Shown in pieces: positions 11,401 to 20,100 of a DNA stretch of 64,000 nt. Source of the DNA: CAYXDO01 sp964463485 (GTDB taxonomy: Bacteria > Myxococcota > Kuafuiibacteriia > Kuafuiibacteriales > Kuafuiibacteriaceae); NCBI GenBank assembly GCA_964463485.1, contig CAYXDO010000041.1, positions 1 to 64,000 of the forward strand, read 5' to 3'. Every line of letters starts with the position of its first letter. Position 1 is the first letter of the stretch. A model generated the notes under the pieces. That model was not told the origin of the DNA. It saw only the letters and a list, made by a program, of their open reading frames with translations, and searched no databases. The translations under genes and the position numbers were made by a program.

Positions 11401-11602
11401 CCGCCAGCGAAGCGAGCGAGGAATGGGAACGAGGTGCCAAAACGCACGAAGTGAGGGATTGATACGAGCCTGCCGGTGCGCGTAGGTTCGGCCCGAGTCG
11501 GAGTCGGTTGATGGCGACCAGAGCGAAGCGCGGTTCGACCGCACAGCCTGCGATGTCGGCGCCGTCGTCCGCCGTGCGAGGCCTCCCTGCCGCCGGCTCC
11601 AT
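8477..11602 (-). CDS. Very large helical orphan protein
   Basis: This minus-strand frame would encode about 1040 residues from an ATG at 11602; the frame stays open to 11869, over the neighbouring gene. The sequence is Leu/Ala/Arg/Glu-rich with many amphipathic helices and no signal peptide beyond one weak hydrophobic stretch near the N-terminus. I see no nucleotide-binding or catalytic motif and recognise no family; a HEAT/TPR-like solenoid is a reasonable guess. A 389-codon frame on the other strand (9878-11047) is low in secondary-structure logic and I take it as a shadow. The start is uncertain because 11602 overlaps the divergent start at 11601; an internal TTG further downstream is possible. 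Confidence 0.6.
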   Translation of the reverse strand: MEPAAGRPRTADDGADIAGCAVEPRFALVAINRLRLGPNLRAPAGSYQSLTSCVLAPRSHSSLASLAARPSAWHFATAFAILGLGALGAHRKFEEIRRWVSRLDLLDGSPLWTPTGITLLFGPQIANPDALVRTVLDEGSVSVQTLLACVRTTKPPIRIDARFLGAAQRDIQRFRLSEDAFDQLRSAGRIFKSRTTPDRAWLEDRQNRLDQITRLHQPEDGLEACLELLRAAYGAGRATATRRLLERTLAELTTSQRELERKFRSLLDGELNAANPLLRAAAEAIRAVPVRASRRAQRQAIAAIIAATKVEVDPDEVTRAVHGCSTKDEWLRVVIALFKKESQKAHPKPRDAQSVVLGLCFCLDPAIERESAQTPTPELTRVTLGTKMSLDRGRSIIEWLSREPPSRRSLSIDDAWMAHTHPSWERDQILDLLSSGLDRVTLEKALEVDRSVLSFGPEEAILAAEHAQWLMTLGPHFKRLGAKLELTATSFRKIHHLSERKVELHVLARVLLDLGRRGDLVASLDATLALFKRMPAGVDTLKAQLEGTAKGLGASTNPDFAAWLGDDPSLDRYLHLRRLLDEPVEIPKNVRVDFDAAARLGRELAFLASNATTEARRARLALLSAGSFELGPERTQSWIRSRIRSLESRALEVRLEALTQEAVFQACRIRIPKLDERWRGIARFLLTCDRNDSLLSELLRFAIANPGRPIESSRSQNQPWLEKAASKLNPKSAWALAFHRRFETSWRRDLRAQREYAWLAALGDEASGPNRKVSRLVKAQVEQRTPPAPELANAIRNSAELTGLSEPEHVLSRFVDRGTLFWRGHPQTEQDWVGTFCLPAQIRWSMMREAARRGTLVPAEIVTSSLILISTPDWVTLSQLIEREPLRGAVELAVAQVGQFGAAEHVARLRQVLGPRAGAVERALVRGILRLSMTDALDLMDSTENANRILDIAMELGPPKLIELYGETNDHLVGAMICRRLAALGPSEKAEVRDAVRRLAERESRTSLPIEWLHAACSNDEDLSSAVPQPNQAQLGADRRP

Positions 11603-12089
11603 GCGAATTCCCTCGACCTGGGAGGCCGAGACGCTGATTCGCCTCGCCGAACCGCTCGACGAAGGGCTCGCCGCGCCGCTCGCTCGCAAGGAAGCTGGGC
11701 ACCGGCCTCGCGCGAACGTTCGGGTGGTCCGTCGCGGTCCGGTGACCGCGAGCGCGGAGAGTCTGCTGGACGCGCTGCTCGCGGAGTTGCGGTCGACCGT
11801 CCCGTCCGTCAAGGAGGTCAGTCGAGGTTTGCTGGCGTTCGACGACGGGATCCAAGGGCCCTTCGTCACCGTGCGCTACGAACCCATCGCCGGGCTTCGA
11901 ACCCTTCAGACTCACCTCTTCAGGATCGACGAGCGGATCCTGACTCACCTCACTGGATCGGTCGCCGACCGCGATGCCGACAAGCTCGAACTCGAGTTGG
12001 TACCGATGATGAAATCATTCAGGCCCGAGCCCTTGCACGGCGTCGGGACATCGAAGAGCTCCGCGGGAGCTTCGGAGGACAACCCATGA
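11601..12089 (+). CDS. DcrB/DUF1795-like protein (EagR chaperone fold?)
   Basis: This 162-residue protein starts at the ATG at 11601. Its layout resembles the DcrB/DUF1795 family: an early strand-rich segment, a helix (LLDALLAELRS), a GPFVTVRYEP turn, a strand LRTLQTHLFRIDERILTHLTGS and a closing MKSFRPE. DUF1795 includes EagR chaperones that load type VI secretion effectors as well as DcrB/PsbP-like lipoproteins. There is no signal peptide, which favours a cytoplasmic role. The stop overlaps the ATG of the 675-residue orphan, so the two are probably co-translated, as a chaperone and its client would be. No T6SS structural gene is present in the window, so the chaperone role is inference. Confidence 0.65.
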   Translation: MRIPSTWEAETLIRLAEPLDEGLAAPLARKEAGHRPRANVRVVRRGPVTASAESLLDALLAELRSTVPSVKEVSRGLLAFDDGIQGPFVTVRYEPIAGLRTLQTHLFRIDERILTHLTGSVADRDADKLELELVPMMKSFRPEPLHGVGTSKSSAGASEDNP

Positions 12090-14113
12090 CACGCATCCGA
12101 GCCGGTCAGCCGACCCCTCTTGCCCTTCCTTCACCGGAGGTGGCTCAGACGCCGTCCGCGGCGCGGCTGGAGCAGATCGCCAAAGAGTCTCCCGGTCTAG
12201 ATCTGGCCGAGCTCGTCGATGCGCCGACCTCCGAGAGCCTCAAGGGGTTCGGAGTCTCCAACCTCCAGGACCTCGTGAGGGTCATGCGGACCGACCCCTT
12301 TGCAGTGCTCGGGAATCCGAAGCTCGCGAGCGCGACGGCGCAGGTTTGTTTCGCGCTCGAAGTGTTTCAAAGTCAGGGCCCCGGCAAGGTCGTCGAGCAG
12401 CGAAAGAATCAGCTGCCCTCGCTCGACGTGAAGCGCCTCGTGGCCGGCCGCTTCGAGGAGAAGGTCCCCGAGCGCGTGCGCCCCGACCCGCTGATCCTCG
12501 AGATGGACGGAGTCGTGCGTGGCGCGCAGATCTTCGTTCGCAACGCTTCGGACCTCCAGCACCCTGGGAGGATGATCGAGCTCCCGGTGAATTCGACCCA
12601 GGCGGAAGTGGAGACCGGAAACCTCAAGACCGTGTTGGCCGACGAGTGGATGAAGGAGCACGGCGTGCGCGTCGGCGACGTGCTCGAGCTGATTCAGCGA
12701 AAGGGCGGTCGTGAGTCTGCCCCTACTCAGGTGCCGATGAACGGAGGCTACGAGGGTGGTCAGAAGATCCCTGCGCCCAACTTGAAGGACGCGATCTGGG
12801 TAGGATTCAAGGAGGTTCCGCCGACGCTTCCGATCTTCGCGCTCGAAAATGATCGATCCGGCACTCGTATCCAGGTCGATCGCCAAAAAGGGATCTTCGA
12901 TGGGTCGCAGGTGACTCTACGCGCGCGTGCGGACTCCGACGGGACGGCCCGATTCTGCGAGCCCCGAGCGTCGATCGGGCTCGTCAACGTCAACGATCCG
13001 GGGTCGAAGCTCTCGCTCGCCGGCCGCGTCGGGAACCAAGGGGACTTCGTGGCTTCCGTGGCGGCAAAGAATGCGGCCGAGGCGATCGTCGAAGTGATCG
13101 CCGATCATTCTGGGCAGCTCGATCCGACCCTCGACCGCTCCGCTAGCTTGAGAGTGGTCAGCTTTCCCGCGGGGCGGCCTGATTTGGCGGTGCTGGCCAC
13201 GAACCCGATGCTCGGGATCTCTGGGCGGCCCACGGTCGCGCTCGGCCGATTCCAGCTCCAGGGCGGAGAGTCGGGCCACGGGGGGCAACTCTCTGGCCGC
13301 GCCGCAGTTACTCCTGGAAGTCTCGTCAGGGTCATCAATCAAGAGACCAAATACGACTTCACCACGGTCGCCGGGCCCGACGGGAGCTTTCAGTTACCGG
13401 CGTCGCTGTTTCCAGGGGATGAGCTCCAAATCACCGTGAGGAACCCGTTCACGGTGCTGAAACACCACCCCAACGTCCACATCGAAGACTGCGAGACCAA
13501 GCTCGCGGTAAAGGTCGTCGGCGCGGGGCAGGGCCTCGGTCTCGTCCCGGTCGAACGCGACGGTCGGCCTCCGGCCGCGGTGACTTCTGACCCGGTCTCG
13601 GCCGAGTCCAACGTGGATCGTGCGGTCGATTCGGAGCCTCGACGGCGGCCGCTCAGCGGGAGAGTCACCGGACTCTCCTTCAGCGCCGCGACGAGTATGC
13701 ATCCCGACGTCTACGGAGGATCGCCGGTGAAGCTGACTCTCGAGCCGGACTCGAGAGTCGTGGGGGGTCCGACATTCTCCGACCGGAATGCGAGCTCGGT
13801 GAAGCTCGATCCCGAGACGCATACGATCCGCGTGACCGTCGACTACACGCGGGCCGGTGGGTGGGAGGAGAAGCCGGCCAGCGTCGAGCCGCTGACCATC
13901 GACCTCGCCGCCGAGCGCGGAGCGTTCTCGAACGAGAAGATTTTCGGCAAGTCTGCCGCCGGTGAGCTCAACCGGGCCGCGTCGTGGCAGCTCGAGGTGG
14001 TGACTTCGGAGGGCGTCGTGTTGGCGAAGAAGAAAGTGAGCGCTGAGTTGGTGACCAACGACGCAGCCGCTCAGCGCTACCACGCTTATCCGGCGTTCAA
14101 GATCCTCGCCTGA
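12086..14113 (+). CDS. Large orphan protein coupled to DcrB-like gene
   Basis: This 675-residue protein starts at the ATG overlapping the previous stop. The N-terminus is Pro/Ser/Thr-rich and lacks a signal peptide. Residues about 140-240 form a compact alpha/beta segment (LILEMDGVVRG...VGDVLELIQRKGG). From about 270 onward there are two or three strand-rich modules with Gly-Asp turns resembling bacterial Ig or carboxypeptidase-regulatory repeats (for example GPDGSFQLPASLFPGDEL near 430), and more strands to the end. I recognise no catalytic site. Cytoplasmic N-terminus, modular beta body and a coupled DUF1795-like neighbour fit a secreted effector or surface protein, but this is inference. 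Confidence 0.7.
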   Translation: MTRIRAGQPTPLALPSPEVAQTPSAARLEQIAKESPGLDLAELVDAPTSESLKGFGVSNLQDLVRVMRTDPFAVLGNPKLASATAQVCFALEVFQSQGPGKVVEQRKNQLPSLDVKRLVAGRFEEKVPERVRPDPLILEMDGVVRGAQIFVRNASDLQHPGRMIELPVNSTQAEVETGNLKTVLADEWMKEHGVRVGDVLELIQRKGGRESAPTQVPMNGGYEGGQKIPAPNLKDAIWVGFKEVPPTLPIFALENDRSGTRIQVDRQKGIFDGSQVTLRARADSDGTARFCEPRASIGLVNVNDPGSKLSLAGRVGNQGDFVASVAAKNAAEAIVEVIADHSGQLDPTLDRSASLRVVSFPAGRPDLAVLATNPMLGISGRPTVALGRFQLQGGESGHGGQLSGRAAVTPGSLVRVINQETKYDFTTVAGPDGSFQLPASLFPGDELQITVRNPFTVLKHHPNVHIEDCETKLAVKVVGAGQGLGLVPVERDGRPPAAVTSDPVSAESNVDRAVDSEPRRRPLSGRVTGLSFSAATSMHPDVYGGSPVKLTLEPDSRVVGGPTFSDRNASSVKLDPETHTIRVTVDYTRAGGWEEKPASVEPLTIDLAAERGAFSNEKIFGKSAAGELNRAASWQLEVVTSEGVVLAKKKVSAELVTNDAAAQRYHAYPAFKILA

Positions 14114-14123
14114 CTTCGGACGC

Positions 14124-14159
14124 GTTGGCTGGACCCAACAGACGTTGGTGGGACCCAAC
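14124..14159. repeat. Two tandem short hairpins
   Basis: Just after the previous stop, a roughly 20-bp direct repeat occurs twice, each copy holding GTTGG and CCAAC arms six bases apart (14124-14139 and 14144-14159). Arms of one copy can also pair with the other. There is no T-run, so if it terminates transcription it is not a classical intrinsic terminator. Confidence 0.5.
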
Positions 14160-14263
14160 GCCCGCACGGACTTCTGGGACACGAGACGAAGACCGCTGAT
14201 TGAAGACGCCCCCCAGGGACCCGACTTCGCACAGCACGGCACGGATCGTGCTCTTCCTCAGGC

Positions 14264-15046
14264 ATGCTCGATACGGCTCGACCTCGCCTCCGGCCGTTTA
14301 CTCCCACCGTACCCGCGGTCCCGGGTTTCACGGCTTCTCTTTCTCGGGTCCCGGTGTTCGCGCGATTCGAGCCGCGGGAGCTTCGCAGGAGCTTCGTCGA
14401 GCTCCCCCGCGCGAGCTCCCCCGACCCAAGGACCGGGCTGGGTCTTCGGCCTCGCCCGGTCTCGGCGGTGCTGCTCGGCGCGGCCGGCGCGGCTACGGTC
14501 GGCTTCTCTCTGGTGAGTTGTACTCCGCCGGTGAAGGCCCTCGATTCAGCGACGGAGGTCTCCGAGATCCGAGTCACCGAAGTCTCGGCGTTCGCTGGCC
14601 TGAGTGGGTGGCGCACCGGTGATGGACGGCTCGTGGTCTCGGACGAGACGCCGCCGGTCGGCGCGACCTCGTTCGTCGGAGCTCGAGTCGACGCGGAAAA
14701 CGATGGTCGCGTCGCGATACGACTCGTCGAGTCAGGGGGGGAGGAGCTCGTCCAAATCTCTCGTGAAGGCAAAGTCACTCCGGGCTTCGACCCGAACGAT
14801 GTCACTTCGTTGGCCCGAGCGGTGCTGGATCGGTGTGACGGGAGAATCGACGAGCTCGAGCAGGAGCACCCCTACGTGTATTTCAACGCGGGTCCTGGGT
14901 TCGGGCGACGAATGCTCCGGGAGGAAGGTCTCGCGTACTTTCGTGCTTGGGAAGGTCCCGAACCAAACTCGAATCGCAATGCGCAATTCAACTCGCTCGT
15001 GAGGTTAGGTCAGGCGAAGCTGCTCGACGCGCTCGGGGTTTTCTGA
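14264..15046 (+). CDS. Hypothetical membrane-anchored protein
   Basis: This 260-residue frame has an Arg/Pro-rich first 65 residues, a hydrophobic segment near 68-86 ending in VSC, and a soluble domain of about 170 residues. The last part (EHPYVYFNAGPGFGRRML...) reads like a folded alpha/beta protein. I recognise no family. A GTG at 14468 would give a lipoprotein-like start directly before the hydrophobic segment, so the true N-terminus is unsure. An opposite-strand frame of similar length exists over the 5' half but looks like low-complexity shadow. It stands alone between the orphan operon and the LOG-family gene. Confidence 0.5.
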   Translation: MLDTARPRLRPFTPTVPAVPGFTASLSRVPVFARFEPRELRRSFVELPRASSPDPRTGLGLRPRPVSAVLLGAAGAATVGFSLVSCTPPVKALDSATEVSEIRVTEVSAFAGLSGWRTGDGRLVVSDETPPVGATSFVGARVDAENDGRVAIRLVESGGEELVQISREGKVTPGFDPNDVTSLARAVLDRCDGRIDELEQEHPYVYFNAGPGFGRRMLREEGLAYFRAWEGPEPNSNRNAQFNSLVRLGQAKLLDALGVF

Positions 15047-15123
15047 TACTCCCGAAAGTCCTCGCCTGTGCAAACGACGGTCCTCGCTTGTGCGGACCGA
15101 ACGCTCGTGAGCATACCTGAGCG

Positions 15124-15714
15124 ATGGAACCCAGGCGATTCAAGCGCGTGTGCGTGTTTTGCGGGAGCAATCCCGGCCACGACCCACAGTATCTAGCGGC
15201 CGCTCACGACTTCGGACAGCGAATTGCACGACGTGGAATAGGTCTCGTCTACGGTGGCGGGAGGGTCGGGCTCATGGGGGCGGTCGCGGACGGCGCGCTC
15301 TCCGAAGGAGGCGAAGTGTTCGGAGTGATTCCTGGGTTGCTGAAGTCGTTGGAGCTCGGACACGAAGGCGTCACCGAGCTCTTCGTCGTGGACGGCATGC
15401 ACGCGCGCAAGTCGATGATGGCCAACTTCTCCGACGCCTTCGTGGCGTTGCCCGGGGGGTTCGGTACGCTCGAGGAGGTTTTCGAAGTGACCACCTGGAC
15501 TCAGCTCAACTATCACAAGAAGCCTGTCGGGTTGCTCAACGTCGCCGGCTTCTACGACGGGCTGATTCGATTCCTGGATCACGGCCTCGCGGCCGGGTTC
15601 ATCCGACCCATCCACCGCGGACTCATGATTGCAGAAACGGACCCAGAGCAGCTCCTAGACCGGCTCGCGTGTGCCGAAATTCCGGTCTTGGATCAGTGGA
15701 TCGTGAGACCGTGA
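15124..15714 (+). CDS. LOG-family nucleotide 5'-monophosphate phosphoribohydrolase (TIGR00730 type)
   Basis: This 196-residue Rossmann-fold protein is of the usual length for the LOG family, whose members cleave N-ribosyl bonds of nucleoside 5'-monophosphates such as cytokinin ribotides; some also act on AMP. Visible motifs are VCVFCGSNPG near the N-terminus, LVYGGGRVGLMG at about 42-53, MHARK near 95-99, and the family hallmark PGGFGTLEE at about 112-120. There is no signal peptide, so it is cytosolic. It is a single gene with no metabolic neighbours. In bacteria outside plant hosts the physiological substrate is generally uncertain. Confidence in the family is high. Confidence 0.93.
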   Translation: MEPRRFKRVCVFCGSNPGHDPQYLAAAHDFGQRIARRGIGLVYGGGRVGLMGAVADGALSEGGEVFGVIPGLLKSLELGHEGVTELFVVDGMHARKSMMANFSDAFVALPGGFGTLEEVFEVTTWTQLNYHKKPVGLLNVAGFYDGLIRFLDHGLAAGFIRPIHRGLMIAETDPEQLLDRLACAEIPVLDQWIVRP

Positions 15715-15725
15715 AGTTCGGCCTG

Positions 15726-17033
15726 CTATCGATCGGGTGAGGTCAGGACCGCCACTGAGGCCTCGTCGGCGGCCACGAAGGAAGCGCCGGACGCGAACAC
15801 CTCACCGCTGTCGAGCACAACCATACTCTTGATGCCTCCTCGATACACGCTCTGAGCAGGGCAGAACTCACCCTTGCTTCGTCGAAAGCGGGCCACCAGG
15901 CCCCCTGCGCCTCCGGTCAGGAATCCATCGGGCATGGGTGCGAAGGCGCTGATTTGAACGGCCATGGGGGAGGGCAGGGGGACGAAGCCCGCGCCCGACT
16001 CCTCAAAGAGTCCACCCGTCGCTGTACCCACGACGAGCCCGAGCTCCGGCAGTCGTGCGACGGCGGTCAGGCCGTCGTCGCCGAATCGCGTCGTGTTGAA
16101 GCGACTCGCGGAGAACCGCAGGAGCTCAGGGGACTGGGCGTGAACGGCGACGGCCTCTCCGGGGCCCAGAAACACCACGCCGCCCCGCTTCGAGGAGGAG
16201 TCGCCCAAACGTTCGAAGATGTAAACGACTTCGCCGTGACCGGCAAAGTACCTCACGAGCCGGCCAGTCCCGAAGCTCAGGCCGAAGAGCTCTGGGTCTT
16301 CCGGACTCCCGCCGGCGGCCAGCCAATCGACTGCCAACCCTTCGTCGGCGCCGATCAGCGGCTGAAGCCTCAGCACTCCTCGGTCCAAGCGCCCCACCAT
16401 CCACCGGCGCTCGGTGGAGCCAAAGATGCGATCAGACAATCGAACGGCGGCCTGCAGAGACTCTTCTACTTCCAGACCCTCGACGACGATGGGAGTCACC
16501 GACGAGGTCGACACCAGAGTGACTGACCCTTTGGATCCGCCAACGAGCACCCGGTCCCCGAGCTCGATCGTGAAGCTCGTGTTCTCATGGTGAGGAAGCG
16601 GGAGGGTGTCGACGACGAAGTCCCGGCATGAGGATGGGAGCGCGAAGCGCTGACTCGGTTCGGAGACCTCGCGCCACTCGGACCACCCGTCCGATCGAAG
16701 GTCGCTGACGACAGTTCGTAGAGGCGGCTCGATCGGGTCAGCGACTTCTCCCGGGGCAGCCAGAGTTACGTCTCCAGGCGCCAGGGGCAGGTCGTGGTCA
16801 TAAAGCAGAGCCTCGACGCGAAGATCGCTGTCTGCGGGGATTTCGTTCTTGGCAAAGGGTTCCGTGCTCTCGAGGTCGACGTGGGCCAAACTGACTTCTC
16901 GCCCCGAAGTCATCGCGACGAGGATCGATCCACCGATGCCGTCGGGCAGCTCGAGCAAGGCCGAATGAGAACACGCCGAGCAGAAGCACACTCCGACGAC
17001 GCAGATTCGCAGGGCAAGGCGTGGCGAGGTCAC
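15726..17033 (-). CDS. Lipoprotein with probable beta-propeller domain
   Basis: The frame is open from 17105, but a GTG at 17033 has a good Shine-Dalgarno (AAGGAG, 17040-17045) six bases upstream. It places a signal and lipobox (CFCSAC, Cys near 21) at the very N-terminus, so I choose it (435 residues). The mature protein is strand-rich with recurring Gly/Asp/Val segments such as RVLVGGSKGSVTLV and GLVVGTATGGLF, which suggests a propeller-like repeat structure. No known family is recognised. It lies 123 bp downstream of the pseudokinase/PEGA gene on the same strand and may be co-transcribed with it. It ends convergently with the LOG gene, about 11 bp apart. Confidence 0.7.
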   Translation of the reverse strand: MTSPRLALRICVVGVCFCSACSHSALLELPDGIGGSILVAMTSGREVSLAHVDLESTEPFAKNEIPADSDLRVEALLYDHDLPLAPGDVTLAAPGEVADPIEPPLRTVVSDLRSDGWSEWREVSEPSQRFALPSSCRDFVVDTLPLPHHENTSFTIELGDRVLVGGSKGSVTLVSTSSVTPIVVEGLEVEESLQAAVRLSDRIFGSTERRWMVGRLDRGVLRLQPLIGADEGLAVDWLAAGGSPEDPELFGLSFGTGRLVRYFAGHGEVVYIFERLGDSSSKRGGVVFLGPGEAVAVHAQSPELLRFSASRFNTTRFGDDGLTAVARLPELGLVVGTATGGLFEESGAGFVPLPSPMAVQISAFAPMPDGFLTGGAGGLVARFRRSKGEFCPAQSVYRGGIKSMVVLDSGEVFASGASFVAADEASVAVLTSPDR

Positions 17034-17039
17034 CAAGGA

Positions 17040-17045
17040 CTCCTT
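17040..17045 (-). promoter_or_regulatory. Shine-Dalgarno deciding the lipoprotein start
   Basis: AAGGAG on the minus strand, six bases before GTG 17033. It supports this start over the upstream ATG at 17105. Confidence 0.7.
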
Positions 17046-17156
17046 CGTTCGAACGGACTCCGTTTTGAGGTTACGATAGAGCGTAGCACGAGCCAAAGCG
17101 TCCATTTGTCGCAGCGCCCGAGGATGCGTGGAGCTTGGGTGCGAGCTTCCGGGAGC

Positions 17157-20100
17157 TCAAAGGGTCGAGATGATTTTTCGAATGGTCGCCGCGTCTTCGG
17201 CGTCAGGGCGAAGCTCCAGATACTTCTCGAAGTGTCGTTTGGCGTCCGCGTTCGCCTCGTTCCTGCGGTGGAGGGTCCCTAGCGCTCGGTGGCACGCGGC
17301 CTCCTCCGGATCGGCTCGGAGGCATTCTTCGAGCGCGGCCTTTGCCTTGTCGGCTCGACCCGCGAGCAAGAATCGGCTTCCGGCCTGGAGGAGCTTCTTG
17401 GCTCGTTCCTTGTCACCCTTCGGCCGAGGTTTGGTATCGAGTTTGATCTCCGGTTTGGTGACCGATTTCGACGGCAGCGATTTGGCAGGTTCGGCCTTGG
17501 CCGGCCGGGGGTCGGCCCGAACGGATGGGGTCGGCGGGGTCGGCAACTCTTTGGGCTCGACGCGAGTGAGCGCAGCTTCCTCGGGTTGCGGTCGAGGATC
17601 CGGTTTTAGATCCGGTTTTGGGTCCCCCTCGACTTTGGGATCGACCGGCTCAGCGCCGGTGAGCTCCGCGGCTCGAGGTTGCCGGGGCACGGGCATGTGA
17701 ATTTCGGTGTCGTTGGCGGTTGGAATCCATCGGGAAACGGTGCCGCCCTGGGCGTCGTCCACTCTGATCAGCGAGAGGGCGCGGATGAGTCGCCTCGAGG
17801 TGGGTACGGTTCCCATGGGTTCGCCGTCGAGGTAGACCGAGCCTTGGGGCGGCTCGGTGACTTTGATGGTCGCGGCGGGCCACGTAGGATCGAATCGAAG
17901 CTCCGCGCGCTCCGACCCTCCCAGGCTCGGACACCGAACGATTCTCGCGCCGGCCAGGGCCTGTCCTGGTCTGGTGCGCACGACGGCGGCCCCGGCCAAG
18001 CTGAGCTTCTGATCGGGGGTGATCTTGGTCCCGTCGGCGAGCTCGAGCTCGGCGGAGCTCAGCAGCTGGACGGCGCAGGCGTCGTTGGGTTCGAGGGGGC
18101 GAAGGGATGCGGTCAGCTTGCCGCGGTCGGACAGGACGACGCGAGTCGGCTCGTACCCATCCATGGCGATGAGTATGGCTGCTTCGGATCCGAGCGGGAC
18201 GAGGAACGAGAAGGGCGCTTCGCCGAGAGGGGCTCCGTCGGCCTCCGCGAAGGCGCGGGCGTTCGGGGGCTGAGTATCGACCACGAGCTCTCGGAGCGGG
18301 CCGACGCTGAGGCTTGGTCCGGCTGGAATGGGTTCGGGCTCCGGTCGACCGAGGAGGGCGACGATTCCGAGGAGCGCGAGCACGAGCACGAAGCCGAGGG
18401 CGATTTTGGTTGGGTTGTAGGGGCTGATGGCCGCGCGAAACTCACCGGTAGCGATTTGGCCGTCGTCGAATTCCGACGGTGGGCGAGTCGCCGGGACGAT
18501 GATCGGCGTGAACGGCTGCGGAGGAGGGGTGGGCGCGGCCTCCGCGCGAGGCGGTTTGGATTCGAGGGCGTCTGGTCGTGGGAGCTCGTCCTGGTAGCCG
18601 GAGAAATCGGTCTCTCCGCGACGGAACGTGCCTCGGGCGGCCACCACGGCGCTCCAGGGGCTCGCTCCGGAAGGATATTCGGGGGCGTCCCACGCCGCCT
18701 TGACGGCGCCGATGCGCTGGACCTCGGTGTTGGAGAGGGGCCGGAGGTGGTCTTCCGGACTCCGCACTTCGACCTCGAAGCCCTGGGACGGCGTTGGAGG
18801 CTGGTAGTCTTCGACGTTCGTTCGGAGCTCGGACGGATCGGGGCTGAGTGTGGGTGCAGAGTGTGATGTCGATGGGATCAGGGCGGGTCGAGCTGGCTGA
18901 GTGGTTCGGAGAGACTCGCGCGCGGCGGCGATGGAGTGGGCTTCGGCGCTCACTGCGTCGTCGGTCGGCGTCTCTGCCACGATCGCTTCGGGCTGGCTGC
19001 TCGGAGTTGCAGCGGAGGATTCAGGTTCGAGCGACGCGGTGCGTAGCGGCTCGGCGCTGGCCTGCGCTTCGGGACTATTCGAGGGTGGCAGCTCGGCGGT
19101 CTCCGATCCGAGTGCGACATTCGACAGGCTCGGGAGAGTCTCTGCCGACGAAGCAACGACGGCGGGCGGCGATGCGAGAATTCCGAGTGCGACATTTGTG
19201 TCGACATCCGCGGGCCGCGGGGAGATTGCGGCATTGTGAGCCTCGGCAGCGCTCGACCCGAGTTGCTGCCGATCTGGTCTCGCCGACTTGGTCGTATCTT
19301 CGCAGGCCGGTTGGAGCTCCCTCGAGTCAGCAGCAGGTTCCTCGCGTTCGAGGTCAGGTCGCGGCGCGAATCCCGGAGTGGCCGCGAGCGCGTTTTCGAG
19401 GGATCCGAAGAGGTCGCCTAGCGTGCTGGATCCGTTCGAGCTCGGTGGGACTGCGGGTGCGAGCCCGAAGTCGCGGGGCTCGGGCGCAGCATCGAAGTGT
19501 GGCAAGTCACCGAGCGGCGGGAGGTTGAGCGACGCGAGCGACGGCAGGTCCGGAAGGGTGAAAGGAATCGTCGCGGGGTCGGCCGAGAAGCTCGGGACTT
19601 CGACCTTCGCAGACTCACTGGGAACCGGCGATTCATTTCGACCTTCCTCGCCGGCCCCGGTGGACTCGGATTGCTGGACGGGCGAACGCTCGGTTGTGAG
19701 TTGGTCGTTGGTGGCCCAGCTCGGAAGCTCGAACGAGAGGCTCGCAGGCGACGTCCCGACGTGAGCCTCCGCGCGCTGCGCAGCCTCTTTGGTTGGCAGG
19801 TTCTCGCCGTCTCGAACCGTGATTGTGGAGTCCGAGGGTTCACCGATCCTTTCGGCAGCGTGCGAAGAGGGCGGCGCATCCACGGGCCGTTCTGGTGAAG
19901 TCTCCTGTGCGGACGTGCCGATCCCCGTGGTGACCGATTGCGGGCGCTTGGAACCGCCCGGGTGGTCAGGTGGGGGAATGGACCGCAAATCCTGAGTCGG
20001 TAGGGACGTGAGCAACTCCTCGAGCGTTCGGACGGCCGTCGAGGCGGAGGGCAAACGTCTATCGAGGTCGGGCTCGGTGAGCTCGTTGATGAGCGCCCGC

